Of a DNA stretch of 64,000 nucleotides, positions 25,494 to 38,206 are shown one piece after another. Location: positions 23,100,001-23,164,000 of the forward strand of contig NC_084930.1 in NCBI RefSeq assembly GCF_958298935.1, in the 5' to 3' direction. This DNA is from Phragmites australis. Its lineage: Eukaryota > Streptophyta > Magnoliopsida > Poales > Poaceae. The stretch's first letter is position 1. Every line of letters starts with the position of its first letter. The notes beneath the pieces are model-generated. The model made no database searches and had not been told where the DNA came from. It saw nothing but the letters and a program-made list of their open reading frames with translations. The position numbers were made by a program, and so were the translations under genes.

Positions 25494-28400
25494 TGTCACG
25501 GCCCAGAGTTTCTAAACACGTAATTAAGCACTAATGAGCATCATTAGCATCATTTGTTTTTGTTTTGAGCAGTATAGACATGCAATGTGGATTAAAACGA
25601 ATTTGGTTCAACTGATGCATTGTAAACCATCTCCCAAAACTTCTATGGAACATAGGGCTGGTGACAATTATAGAAATTAGTAAATGCTAGGAGAAGAATA
25701 TAAATGAATTCCCAAATTTTTGGGAAATATTTAGAAGGCATAAAAATTATCACAAGTTGGAAAAGGTAGCATCTTTGAACAAATTTTATTCAAAATTGGC
25801 TCAAGCATTCTGGGTCAAACAAGTTCAGATGGGTTCCTTATGAGTATTAGTTTCAAACAAAATTTGTTTTACCAATTTTGGACCTTGGGAAGGCATTCAA
25901 TTGGATGGCTAAAGTAGTGGGGATATTTTGCCGGTCGGTTACTGTTTCTCGGGCCCGCTTGTCATCCCCTCTGGCTTCTCTGCTCTCTCTGCCGTCCCCT
26001 CTCACAGAGCAAGCGGTGGCCGCCTTGTTTGACTTGGGTGGCCGGCCACCTTTCCACGTCGCCGGAAACCAGGACATGGCACCGTGCCCTTATCCTCCCC
26101 TCCCTGCCCTCTACTTTCCTCTCTCTCTGCTCCTCCTCTCACACAGCCGGCACACGGGGAGAGCGCAGAGCACGCACAAGCACCGGCCGCCGGCCAAATC
26201 ACCGCGCCACCGACGGCCTCCACTGAGCCCGGGCCAGGAGAAGCGCCGAGGAGGGTCGCCGAAGCTCTTCCCCGCCGTTTCCCCTCCTTTCCCGGCGTTT
26301 CTTGCGCGGTTTGAGCTCGGCCGAGTCTTCTCCCTCAACGCCGGCAGCCTCCTCTCCGCCCCTCTCCGTCGCCCCATTATTCTACAGCCTCGCCGGCCCA
26401 ACCCGCTGCACGGTGAGCTTCCCCGTGCTCCTGTACACCTTATGCGCACGCCATTTTCCCTCCGTCCCGTTGCTGGCGTGGTGGTCCGCGATGGTCGAAC
26501 CACCGCTGCCTCCCCGCGCACGCCATTTTCCCTCCGTCCCGTTGCCGGCGTGGTGGTCCACGATGGCCGACAGTGCTGCCGTCGAGCTCGTTAGATCCGC
26601 GCGCTCGCGTAGAACGTGTAGGTGTGCTCAGCCGGTCTTGTTACGCCGCCGTCTAGCCGCCGACGGTCTAAACCGAGCCGCTGCCGTGCTCGTCCGGCTA
26701 TGCGCCGCCACTCGCCGTGCTCCGGCCATCACCGACGTCAACGTGTGCCTCCACCGAGTCCGCATGCCTGCCCTTGTGGTGTTGCTGCCCTCCCCGGCTG
26801 CCGGCGTGGCGCCGCTCGCAGACGGCGGGCACAACCCGAGCCGCCGGCCGTCTCAGCGCCGTGCGCCTTGGGCGCTGGCTATTTTGACCCAGGGTCAAAC
26901 AGCTGGCCCCACTGGTCAGTCCCTGGGCTAGCTCAGCGCCGGTAGAAAAAGGGTTGGGGGCTATTTAGTATCCGGATTAAATGGAAAATACGAATAGGTT
27001 TATTGTTCTATTGATAAAGTAGCTGAAAACTTGTATAATGCGTAGAAAAATGTATATAGCTCCAAAAATTGTGGAACCAATTTTGTTGGCTTTGTATTAC
27101 TATGCTCTACATGTCAAAAATACCAGTGGCCATGAAAATTGTACTGTGAATTAATGGATTAATGAAACTTAGGTAGGCTTCGTTAATTCATAATTAAAGT
27201 TTGGTAAATCCAGAATAGTTGAATCCAATTTTGTAAATTTTGCTAAATTCTGCCCTGTTCAGTAAAAATATACACCCCCATGTTAAGCATAATTAACTTT
27301 CCAATTTGGTTTAAGCTTTGGTTTATGCTTTAAACTATTTCAGGAAATGTTTAAATGGTTAACGCTAATTGCAATTAGGAAATATTTGATGTTTTAAGCG
27401 CAGGGCATAATGCATGTCATCTCCATTGTTGCATGCCTTTCATACTCATCGTTGCACGCGATTATTCTTATAGAGAATGTCGATCCGGCGATCGAGGCGA
27501 GCGAGGCTATTCCCAGAAGTTCTAACGGTGGTGATCGTGGTTCGGGTAGCTGTGAGCAGCAGCTAGGGCAGCAAGGCAAGCATCGTCCATATTGCACCGT
27601 GTCTACTTGAAAAATCTAATATGTTATCTACGCTTATGTATACATGTTATGTGTTCGGTACCGAGTTGGGTAGAACCTATGCCGATGCATTCTCCCATTT
27701 CGGTCACGTGTCATGTGTTATTCCTTGGAGCCTAGTGGTATTGTCGCGGTCTAATTATAGTTCGCTATACTTAGTGGTACTTAGGCTTTCCGGTAGAAGT
27801 CGACGACGGCGTCCACCGTTGTCGCGAGCCTAGGGCTTATTACTTGTTCACACTTGTAGTTGTGTTGATGATGAGTCGGTTTGGTGAGTGGTGAGTTAAG
27901 ACGAGGTGTGGGCAGTGTTAGGGGTGTCATCTGCTCACGAGGAGTCCTCAGGCAGTTCGGGGAGGGAACCCGGACACCGTAGACCGCTTGCACCGGTTAA
28001 GCACTGACCGTCGGTGTAGTCGGCTTTAGCACTTACCTTACTCACCACATGCTGATATAATGGTAGGCGAGCTGATTACCTTCGCAGACGTGGTCATGTG
28101 GGCCTCGTCATAGACGGTGTGAGTCCGGTTTGAGTCCGGGCTTTTAGCGGTATTAGTTTGCTCGGGGAGTAGTTCTAATACTGCCACGCCGAGCTATGGT
28201 TGATCCATATGGTTGGGCCTGGTTGGGAAAGGTTATCACGGGTACCCCCTTGTGTGCATCTTAGCGGGTGGCACAAGCCGTATGGTCCCTGTGTTGTGTG
28301 GGTTCAGGAGTATCCCCCTGCAGGGTGTATAATCAGTTCGAACTACCGCGCTCTCGGTCATGAGCATTGCTATCGCTTATCTCCACCGAGCGACCATGTT

Positions 28401-28780
28401 TTGCTCGTAGAGTTTCATGTGGGTTGTGGCATGGGTGGTTTGGTCGGTGGTTTGGTGGTAATGGTTTACTTTTATACACTTGTTGTTTATATATCTGTTA
28501 TGATCAGTTGGTTGGCAGGGTTTGAGTCGGTGGTTGGTTAAGTCAGTTGCTTACACCTAGAGTCTAGGTTGCTTACAGCTTAAGGAACTTAAACATGTCT
28601 TAATCCTTGCAACAGCTTTAAATGCATGATCCTTGGAGTCGAGAATATATATACTCATACTGTGTAAGACTTGCTAGTACCTTCGTACTAAGGGTACTGC
28701 CCATAAGTTTCAGGTTCACAGGTTGGTGAGGAAGAGGCAGTGTTCGGCTACTTTGTGCCTGCCGATCAGGGTGGTGGGCA

Positions 28781-28847
28781 GGAGTAGCACCTTCTACTCC
28801 GAACTCCAGTGCTTTTGGTATGGAGCCTAAGGGCATACGGCTCCATA
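28781..28847 (+). other. Two perfect hairpins in E 5' LTR
   Basis: GGAGTAG (28781-28787) pairs with CTACTCC (28794-28800), 6-base loop. TATGGAGCC (28819-28827) pairs with GGCTCCATA (28839-28847), 11-base loop. The first stem is also present in F (39115-39134) with a different loop. Confidence 0.65.
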
Positions 28848-28997
28848 CTCTTTTGTTGTATAGGTTTATCTTCCACTGCGTAGTTGTTGTTGTTCCTCTT
28901 TTGTTGTAAATTGTGGAAGCAGTTGCATGTTTAAGTATTGTAATACAGCTTAATTACTTGCTCTCTATTAAACTGTGTTGTGATATTTGAGTTGGAA

Positions 28998-29033
28998 GGC
29001 ATGTGTTCCGATCCTGGGCACAAAACACGTGCC
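28998..29033 (+). other. LTR-end hairpin, E 5' copy
   Basis: GGCATGTGTT (28998-29007) pairs with AACACGTGCC (29024-29033) with one G-U pair. The same structure is at 38065-38100 in the 3' LTR. It lies about 100 bases before the LTR end. Confidence 0.65.
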
Positions 29034-29137
29034 GGGACTACAGGAATGGTATTCTGGTTAATCGTCGAGGTTGTGATTATGAATAATGATCCTCCTGATG
29101 ATTAATTAGAATGCTATTTGGACGGTTCCTCATAGCT

Positions 29138-29149
29138 TGGTATTAGAGC
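29138..29149 (+). promoter_or_regulatory. Element E primer binding site (tRNA-Met type)
   Basis: TGGTATTAGAGC, one base different from the usual TGGTATCAGAGC, three bases after the LTR end. The change is C to T. Confidence 0.9.
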
Positions 29150-29411
29150 TTGGTTTAATTTAGTAGCCTAAACATAATTAGTGCGTTGTTTAGTAGGTCG
29201 ACAACTCCACCTAAACAACCCACAATTTATGTTTACGCCTCTTCATGTTTAATATGTATTAAACTGCTATCGTTTATGCCCCTAAGTTAATATGCGTATT
29301 ATGAGTGGCGTTTATATATTTTATACCACATTGTTTCGCTTTCGACCTTGCATTGGTTCCTATGGAGCATTGCATCTTCGGCTTTGCATCGTCGGAAGGT
29401 AAGGCACGACG

Positions 29412-29651
29412 CTCGGTGGCGGTTAATCACCGAGGGCTCAGCCGGATGCGAGGCAGGGGCCGGTGTGTCCCGTACAGTGATCCGTACGGGAAGTGAATAC
29501 GCTAGCGATAGTGTATGAACATCCACCATGCGATGGGAGACATGGTCGTCTACTCGTGTGGCGATTACACGAGGTGTCCCGTAGGGTCTACGGGAAGTGA
29601 ATACGTCGTAATTGACGTATGGATTGTCGCTTGTACGGCATGTGGTACAAG
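29412..29651 (+). other. Ladder of seven hairpins in the E leader RNA
   Basis: Perfect or G-U-only stems of 7-8 bp, in order: 29412-29434 (CTCGGTG/CACCGAG), 29469-29490 (CCCGTAC/GTACGGG), 29497-29516 (ATACGCTA/TAGTGTAT, loop GCGA), 29553-29573 (CTCGTGT/ACACGAG), 29578-29594 (CCCGTAG/CTACGGG), 29601-29620 (ATACGTCG/TGACGTAT), 29630-29651 (CTTGTAC/GTACAAG). Hairpins 4-6 repeat the module 1-3 with changed bases that still pair, and AAGTGA separates the second and third hairpin both times. Its place between primer site and gag suggests a role in packaging, dimerisation or translation of the genomic RNA; that role is inference. Confidence 0.75.
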
Positions 29652-29909
29652 GGCCGTTCGTGCTCTTAATCTTTCTAGCGCGAAGGGTGGTTCTGGAATT
29701 TATAACTGCTTGTGATTTTGATGCTTGCAGGTGCGATTCGTGTTTTGAGAAAGACGCGGTAGCTAGGTTGCGAGCATACCGTCATTCTCATGTTGCATTC
29801 ATGCATGCATCATCTATATTCATGTATTACGGGATTCTAACAATATATCCGGCGAATGCGTTGTGCTAAGTCAGAATTTGACGTTTCCCCTTTTGTTTTA
29901 CGTTTCAGA

Positions 29910-32900
29910 ATGGTTGTCACTTGGCGTGGTGGGGAAGTTCCGGAGGGTTCCAGTCAGAACAACCCTCCTCCACCGCCGACCATGGCGGATGTGCTCATGC
30001 AAATCGAGCAGAACCGCCAAGCGAATCACGCTCTCCTCCAGACGAACCAAGCGCTCCTGGAGGCTCTCGTGCGCAACACGGCTCCTCATGGAGGAGGTGG
30101 ATCCGTGCGCTGAGACGACTTCTCGGACTTCTTGCGGACTCAGCCACCGGTCTTCTCGCGAGCTGAGGATCCTCTGGATGCCGATCACTGGCTTCGGACG
30201 ATCGAGCAGAAGCTCGCCCTTCTTCGCTGTGAGGATCACGAGAAGGCGCTCTTCGCCGCCCATCAGCTTCAAGGCCCGACGGGTGCGTGGTGGTCCGGCT
30301 TTCTGGCCATGCACTCCGCCGATCACCACGTGTTGTGGGCGGAGTTCCGTGAGGCCTTCCGCTCATTTCACATCCCGAGTGGCCTCATGGAGGCTAAGAG
30401 GCGGGAGTTTGAGGACCTCAAGCAAGGAGGTCGGGCGGTGATGGAGTACGTGCAGGTGTTCAACCACCTTGCATAGTACGCTACCGAGGAGGTCAGCACG
30501 GATGCGCGCAAGCAGCGCCGCTTCGTGAATGGCCTGAACTCGAAGATGCAGGACCGGTTGTCCGCACATAAGTTTGCCGACTTCAACGAGTTGGTGAGCA
30601 CGTCGATCATAGTGGAGCTCAAGTATAAGAGCTACCAGGAGGAGAAGAGGCGAAAGAGGGGTTCCTCGCCTTCCGTGGGCAGGAGCTCGCAGCGCGCCCG
30701 CACTGAGAGTCAGCCTCCACAGTCTCAGGTGCCGTCGGCTGGCTACCCACGACCGATGTGGTTTGTACCATGTCTGGTGTTCTCCGCTCCACAGGGGCAG
30801 GCTGCATGACCAGCCGGCTCCCAAGTGAGCATGACCGGTGGCTCAGGCGGTCCGTGCTTCAACTGTGGCCGCGTCGGCCATTTCTCGAGGGAGTGCCCGT
30901 ATCCAAGGCCGGGAGCCGCAATGAGTGCCCCGCGACCACCGTCGGCTCAGTCAGCACCGTAGTCTTCGCTGGTGACTCACGTTCCCAAGCGCGGTCGAGC
31001 TCGCCACACTACCGCCGATGAGGTTCAGGAGGGTGACACTGTCCTGATGGGTACGTTGGATATGAGTTTCAACTCTGACATCTTTTCTGCAGTGGTTCTA
31101 TTTGATTCAGGGGCCTCTCACTCCTTTATATCTTCGGATTATGTTTGGAAAAATGGGTTGAGAGTCAGTGCTACCCACACGCCGTATCTTATAGACGCCC
31201 CGGGGGCCAAAGTTCTAATCAACCAGTGTGTGAATAAAGCGAAGGTAGTTGTCAACGAAGTGCCCTTCTTTGTCAATCTGTTAGTGATGAACTCGAAGGG
31301 AATTGATGTTATTCTGGGAATGAATTGGCTCTCCAAGAACAAGGATGTGCTGGACTGTGCTCAGCGGGCCATCACTCTCAATGGTCTGTCAGGTGCTCGA
31401 GTCCAGTTGAAGCTAGAGGGTGTCAAATTTTGCCTGTTCGCCATAAAGGCTATCCCCACCAGGGTTATGAAGACCATTCCTGTGGTGTGGGAATTTCCGG
31501 ATGTCTTTCCGGATGTGTTGCTTGGAATGCCACCTGGCAGGGTAGTGGAGTTCTCTATTGATCTCGTGCCCGGTGCGGCCCCGGTTTCGAAGAAGATGTA
31601 CAAGATGTCGCCAGTTGAGCTAGTTGAGCTGAAGAAGCAGATTCAGGAGCTGCTGGTGAAGGGTTTCATTCGTCCGAGTTCCTCACCTTGGGGATGCTCG
31701 GCTCTATTCATGAAGAAGAAAGATGACACTCTCCGGATGTGTGTTGATTACCGTCCGTTGAATGCAGTCACGGTGAAGAATGTGTATCCGCTTCCTAGGA
31801 TTGACATCTTGTTTGATCTGTTGACTGGAGCCTGAGTCTTCTAAAAGATAGACTTGAGACTGGGCTATCATCAGATCAAGGTTCGACCAGAGGATATTCC
31901 AAAGACGGTGTTCTCGACTCACTATGGCTTATATGAGTTCAACGTCATGTCTTTTGGGTTGATGAATGCACTGGCTTTCTTTATGTATTTGATGAACTCG
32001 GTATTCATGGAGGAGTTGGACCAGTTTGTCGTGGTCTTCATCGACGACATCCTTATATACTCCAAGTCGGAGGGAGAGCATATGGAGCACCTCCGTATTG
32101 TTCTTGGCAGACTCCGTGAGCATCAACTGTACGCTAAGTTCAGCAAGTGTGAGTTCTAGCTCAAGGAGTTGGCCTTTTTGGGACATGTTCTATCAGAGAA
32201 CGGGGTAGCAGTGGATCCGAGCAAGGTGCAGGATGTTCTCGACTGGGTTCAGCCCCAGAATGTCAGTGAGATCCGGAGTTTTCTCGGACTTGCGGGCTAT
32301 TACCGTCGATTCATCGAGAACTTCTCCAAGGTTGCAAAACCAATGACATAGTTGTTGAAGCAGGGCAGCGTGTTCGAGTGGTCAGATGCATGTGAGTCCG
32401 CATTCCAGACTTTGAAGAAGCTACTCACGACCGCTCCAGTGCTTGCTCAGCCTGATGTGACCAGAATGTTTGATGTGTTTTGCGACACGTCCGGCATCGG
32501 TCTCGGCTGTGTTTTGATGCAGGAGGGCCGAGTCGTTGCATATGCATCCCGTCAGTTGAAGTGTCACGAGGAGAACTATCCGACACATGATCTTGAACTT
32601 GCAGCTGTCGTGCACGCTCTGAAGATGTGGCGCCACTACTTGATGGGCAACTTGTGCCGTATGTACACGAATCACAAGAGCCTGAAGTACATCTTCACGC
32701 AGGCGGATTTGAACATGAGGCAGCACAGATGGCTTGAGTTGATCAAAGACTACGAGCTGGAGGTTCACTACCATCCTGGCAAGGCGAATGTGGTCGCCGA
32801 TGCTTTGAGTCGAAAGGCTCATTGTCACTGTCTTATAGCCTCACCGATGGATTCCACGTTGTGTGATGATTTCCGGCGTCTTGGGCTTGATATGGTGCCG

Positions 32901-34370
32901 GATGGTTTTATTGCAAATCTCGAAATCAAGTCCACGCTCATTGATGAGATTAAGGCTGCACAGAGGAATGATAAGGGTATGGCCCGAATTCGAGAGAAGA
33001 GGAAGATCGGGTAGACCATGTGCTCTACTGAGGATGATCAGGGCATTATCTGGTTTGGGAACCGTCTAGTGGTTCCGAGGGTCGAGGCGCTGAGGAAGAA
33101 GATCCTTGATGAGGCTCACGATTCGTTGTTGTCCATTCACCCAGGCAGTACGAAGATGTATCAGGATTTGAAACCCCGTTTCTGGTGGACTCGCATGAAG
33201 CGGGAGATTGCTAGGTATGTGTTTGAGTGCGACGTCTACCGAAGGATGAAGGCTGAGCACATCAAGCCTGCCGGCACACTCTAGCCTTTGCCCATTCCAT
33301 CTTGGAAGTGGGAGGAAGTTGGGATGGATTTCATTACCGGCTTACCGAAGACTTCGAGTGGGTATGACTCTATTTGGGTCATCGTGGACCGGTTGACAAA
33401 GTCCGCGCACTTCCTTCCTGTCAGGACCACTTACTCTGCTAAGCAGTATGCGGAGTTGTATCTCACTCAGATAGTGTGCCTTCACGGGGTTCCGAAGAAG
33501 ATTGTTTCTGATCGGGGCACGCAGTTCACTTCTCATTTCTGGAGAAGCTTTCAGGAGGCTTTGGAGACTGAATTATTCCACAGCACGGCGTATCACCCGC
33601 AGACAGATGGTCAGACGGAGAGGGTAAATCAGATTCTCGAAGATATGCTCCGTGCTTGTGTGCTCACTTATGGGAAGAAGTGGGACATATGCCTGCCATT
33701 CGCGGAATTTTCGTATAATAACAGTTTCCAGGCTAGTATTGAGATGGCACCGTTCGAGGCCCTTTATGGTCGGAGGTGCCGTACACCGCTGAATTGGTCC
33801 GAATCCGGTGAGCGAGCTTTTCTGGGTCTGGATTTGGTCAAGGAGGCAGAAGATCATGTCTAGAATATCCGCAAGAGTATTCTCATGGCCCAGTCGAGGC
33901 AGAAGAGCTATGCAGATCGACGTCGCCGAGAGCTCACATTTGAGGTGGGGGATCACGTGTACCTGAAGGTCTCGCCTCTCAAAGGCGTTCGTCGATTCCA
34001 TGTCCGAGGCAAGCTGGCACCTCGGTATGTTGGACCGTTTCAAATTCTAGCTCGGTGTGGAGAGGTTGCATATCAATTGGAGTTGCTGCCGTCCCTCTCC
34101 GCGGTACATAATGTGTTCCATGTCTCACAACTCAAGAAGTGTCTCCGAGTCTTGACCGATGTCGTTGATGTTGCACCCGAAGAATTGCAACCGGACTTGA
34201 CATATTGTGAGAAGCCGATGCGAGTCTTGGATGAAGCCGAGCACAAGACATGGCGGAGTTCAATCAAATTCTTGAAGATTCAGTGGAGTAACCACTCCGA
34301 GTCTGAAGCGACTTGGGAGCAGGAAGATCAGCTTCGTTCCGAGTATCCTGAGTTCTTTGAGAATTTGTAA
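29910..34370 (+). pseudogene. Element E gag-pol, one frame with 11 in-frame stops
   Basis: From ATG at 29910 (MVVTWRGGEVPEG) to TAA at 34368 the whole polyprotein stays in one frame with no frameshift. Domains by position: gag capsid 30130-30800, CCHC knuckle (CFNCGRVGHFSREC) 30855-30896, protease DSGASHSF at 31104, RT FIDD at 32037-32048, RNase [10 protein letters not shown] near 32470, integrase zinc domain 33118-33240, SDRGTQF near 33509, [12 protein letters not shown] near 33598, and a chromodomain-like tail (IQWSNHSESEATWEQEDQ) to the end. Premature stops start at 30111, 30474, 30807, 30960, 31833, 31842, 32157, 32349, 33012, 33282 and 33861. Eight or nine fit CAG to TAG, CGA to TGA or TGG to TAG changes. 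The last zinc ligand of the integrase (CDVC in relatives) reads CDVY. Not functional. Confidence 0.93.
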
Positions 34371-34555
34371 TGCCGATGTAATATAGCATATTTGGAATCT
34401 CTCACATGTATGTGTTCATCTCTATGATTGAATGAAAATCTACGTTGGATTCCATCTCTTGCGTCATGATGTCAGCTCACAGCTTGCTAAGTCATCACAG
34501 CGTGCTCATTGTCCCCTCTCCGGCTCGTACCGAATCTCGGGAAGAGATTCTCTTT

Positions 34556-34569
34556 AGGGGGGGGAGGTT
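34556..34569 (+). promoter_or_regulatory. Element E polypurine tract
   Basis: AGGGGGGGGAGGTT-type tract directly before the 3' LTR. The 185 bases between the gag-pol stop and this tract hold no gene. Confidence 0.9.
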
Positions 34570-37500
34570 TGTAACGGTCCAGAGTTTCTAAACACGTAAT
34601 TAAGCGCTAATGAGCATCATTAGCATCATTTGTTTTTGTTTTGAGCAGTATAGACATGAAATGTGGATTAAACCGAATTTGGTTAAATCAGGTTTAACTG
34701 ATGCATTGTAAAGCATCTCCCAAAACTTCTATAGAACATAGGGCTGGTGATAATTTTAGAAATTAGTAAATGCCAGGAGAAGAATATAAATGAATTTTCC
34801 CAAATTTTTGGGAAATATTTAGAAGGCATAAAAATTATCACAAGTTGGAAAAGATAGCATCTTTGAACAATTTTATTCAAAATTGGTTCAAGCATTCTGG
34901 GTCAAACAAATTCAGATGGGTTCCTTATGAATTTTAGTTTCAAACAAAATTTGTTTTACCAATTTTGGACCTTGGGAAGGCATTCAATTGGATGGCTAAA
35001 GTAGTGGGGATATTTTTCCGGCTAGTTACTGTTTCTCAGGCCCGCTTGTCATCCCCTCCGGCTTCTCTGCTCTCTCTACTGTCCCCTCTCACAGAGCAAG
35101 TGGCGGCCGCCTTGTTTGACTTGGGTGGCCGGCCACCTTTCCACATCGCCGGAAACCAGGACACGGCACCGTGCCCTTATCCTCCCCTCCCTGCCCTCTA
35201 CTTTCCTCTCTCTCTGCTCCTCCTCTCACACAGCCGGCACACAGGGAGAGCGCAGAGCATGCACAAGCACCGGCCGCCGGCCAAATCACTGCGCCACCAA
35301 CGGCCTCCACTGAGCCCGGGCCAGGAGAAGCGCCGAGGAGGGTCGTCGAAGCTCTTCCCTGCCGTTTCCCCTCCTTTCCCGGCGTTTCCCGCGCAGTTTG
35401 AGCTCGGCCAAGTCTTCTCCCTCAACGCCGGCAGCCTCCTCTCCGCCCCTCTCCTTTTTCTACAGCCTCGCCGGCCCAACCCGCTGCATGGTGAGCTTCC
35501 CCGTGCTTCTGTACACCTTATGCGCGCGCCGTTTTCCCTCCGTCCCGTCGCCGGCGCGGTGGTCCGCGATGGTCGAACCGCCGCCTCCTCCCCGCGCATG
35601 CCACCGGCCGTGCCGCCGTCGAGCTCGTCAGCCGGGAGGCGCACCGTTAGATCCGCGTGCTCGCGTAGAACATGTAGGTGCGCTCGGCCGGGCTTGTTAC
35701 GCCGCCGTCTAGCCGCTGACGGTCTAAACCGAGCCGCCGCCGTGCTCGTTCCGCTGTGCACTGCCGCTCGCCGTGCTCCGGCCATCACCGGCGTCAACGT
35801 ATGCCCCCACCGAGTCCGTGTGCCTCCCCTGGTGGTGTTGCTGCCCTCCCCGGCTGCCGGCGTGGCGCCGCTCGCCGCCGGCGGGCACAACGCGAGCCGC
35901 TGGCCGTCTCAGCGCCTTGCGCCTTGGGAGCCTGGCTATTTTGACCCGGGGTCAAACAGCCAGCCCCACTGGTCAGTCCTTGGGCTAGCTCAGCGCCGGT
36001 AGAAAAAGGGTTGGGGGCTATTTAGTATCCGGATTAAATGGAAAATACAAATAGGTTTATTGTTCTATTGATAAAGTAGCTGAAAACTTGTATAATGTGT
36101 AGAAAAATGTATATAGCTCCAAAAATTGTGGAACCAATTTTGTTGGCTTTGTATTACCATGCTCTACATGTTAAAAATACTAGTGGCCATGAAAATTGTA
36201 CTGTGAGTTAATGATTAATGAAACTTAGGTAGGCTTTGTTAATTCATAATTAAAGTTTGGTAAATCCAGAATTGTTGAATCCAATTTTGTAAATCTTGCT
36301 AAATTGTTCCCTGTTCAGTAAAAATATACACCCCCATGTTAAGCATAATTAACTTTCCAATTTGGTTTAAGCTTTGGTTTATGCTTTAAACTATTTCAGG
36401 AAATGTTTAAATGGTTAAAGCTAATTGGAATTAGGAAATATTTGATGTTTTAAGCGCAGGGCATAATGCATGTCATCTCCGTTGTTGCATGCCTTTCATA
36501 CTCATCGTTGCACGCGATTATTCTTATAGAGAACGTCGATCCGGCAATCGAGGCGAGCGAGGCTATTCCCAGAAGTTCTAACGGTGGTGATCGTGGTTCG
36601 GGTAGCTATGAGCAGCAGCTAGGGCAGCAAGGCAAGCATCGTCCATATTGCACCGTGTCTACTTGAAAAATCTAATATGTTATCTATGCTTATGTATACA
36701 TGGCATGTGTCCGGTACCGAGTTGGGTAGAACCTATGCCGATGCATTCTCCCATTTCGGTCACGTGTCATGTGTTATTCCTTGGAGCCTAGTGGTGTTGT
36801 CGCGGTCTAATTATAGTTCGCTATGCTTAGTGGTAGTTAGGCTTTCCGGTAGAAGTCGACGACGGCGTCCACCGTTGTCGCGAACCTAGGGCTTATTACT
36901 TGTTCACACTTGTGGTTGTGTTGATGATGAGTCAGTTTGGTGAGTGGTGAGTTAAGACGAGGTGTGGGCGGTGTTAGGGGTGTCATCTGCTCATGAGGAG
37001 TCCTCAGGCAGTTCGGGGAGGGAACCCGGACACCGTAGACCGCTTGCACCGGTTAAGCACTGACCGTCGGTGTAGTCGGCTTTAGCACTTACCTTACTCA
37101 CCACAAGCTGATATAATGGTAGGCGAGCTGATTACCTTCGCAGACGTGGTCATGTGGGCCTCGTCATAGACGGTGTGAGTCCGGTTTGAGTCCGGGCTTT
37201 TAGCGGTATTAGTTTGCTCGGGGAGTAGTTCTAATACCGCCGCACCGAGTTATGGTTGATCCACATGGTTGGGCCTGGTTGGGAAAGGTTGTCACGGGTA
37301 CCCCCTTGTGTGCATCTTAGCGGGTGGCACAAGCCGTATGGTCCTTGTGTCGTGTGGGTCCAGGAGTATCCCCCTGCAGGGTGTATAATCAGTCCGAACT
37401 GCCGCGCTCTCGGTCATGAGCATTGCTATCGCTTATCTCCACCGAGCGACCATGTTTTGGTCGTAGAGTTTCGATGTGGGTTGTGGCATGGGTGGTTTGG

Positions 37501-38201
37501 TCGGTATGTGGTCGGTGCTTTGGTGGTAATGGTTTACTTTTATACACTTGTTGTTTATATATCTGTTATGATCAGTTGGTTGGCAGGGTTTGAGTCGGTG
37601 GTTGGTTAAGTCAGTTGCTTACACCTAGAGTCTAGGTTGCTTACAGCTTAATGAACTTAAACATGTCTTAATCCTTGCTACAGCTTTAAATGCATGTTCC
37701 TTGGAGTTGAGAATATATATACTCATACTGTGTAAGACTTGCTAGTACCTTCGTACTAAGAGTACTGCCCTTAAGTTTCAGGTTCACAGGTTGGTGAGGA
37801 AGAGGTAGTGTTCGGCTACTTTGTGCCTGCCGATTAGGGTGCGGGCAGGAGTAGCACCTTCTACTCCGAACTCCGATGCTTTTGGTATGGAGCCTAAGGG
37901 CATACGACTCCATACTCTTTTGTTGTATAGGTTTATCTTCCGCTGTGTAGTTGTTGTTGTTCCTGTTTTGTTGTAAATTGTGGAAGCAGTTGCATGTTTA
38001 AGTATTGTAATACAGCTTAATTATTTGCTCTCTATTAAACTGTTTTGTGATATTTGAGTTGGAAGGCATGTGTTCCGATCCTGGGCACAAAACACGTGCC
38101 GGGACTACTGAAATGGTATTCTGGTTAATCGTTGAGGTTGTGATTATGAATAATGATCCTCCTGATGATTAATTAGAATGCTATTTGGACGGTTCCTCAC
38201 A
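34570..38201 (+). repeat. Element E 3' LTR
   Basis: 3632 bases, TGTAACGGTC to CCTCACA. Same layout as the 5' LTR including the GC-rich core (about 34990-36000) and the three hairpins near the end (LTR-end hairpin 38065-38100). Confidence 0.93.
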
Positions 38202-38206
38202 GGCGA
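38202..38206. repeat. Right target site duplication of element E (GGCGA)
   Basis: Pairs with 25489-25493. Confidence 0.93.

Larger units (their letters stand above)
25494..29134 (+). repeat. Element E 5' LTR
   Basis: Starts TGTCACGGCC, ends CCTCATA (CACA in the partner, so one end base has mutated). GC-rich core about 25900-26940. A local duplication at about 26441-26585 (CCATTTTCCCTCCGTCCCGT twice) is absent from the 3' LTR. It lacks the TATA-bearing block seen in LTR D. Confidence 0.92.
25494..38201 (+). mobile_element. Element E: complete Ty3/gypsy chromovirus-like element
   Basis: 12708 bases with LTRs of 3641 and 3632 bases, primer binding site, structured leader, one gag-pol frame, purine tract and matching GGCGA duplications. 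The long LTRs and a chromodomain-like C-terminus suggest the Tekay/Del group (inference). LTR copies differ by several percent by eye plus indels, so it is clearly older than element B. It inserted into the LTR of the related element F. Confidence 0.93.
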
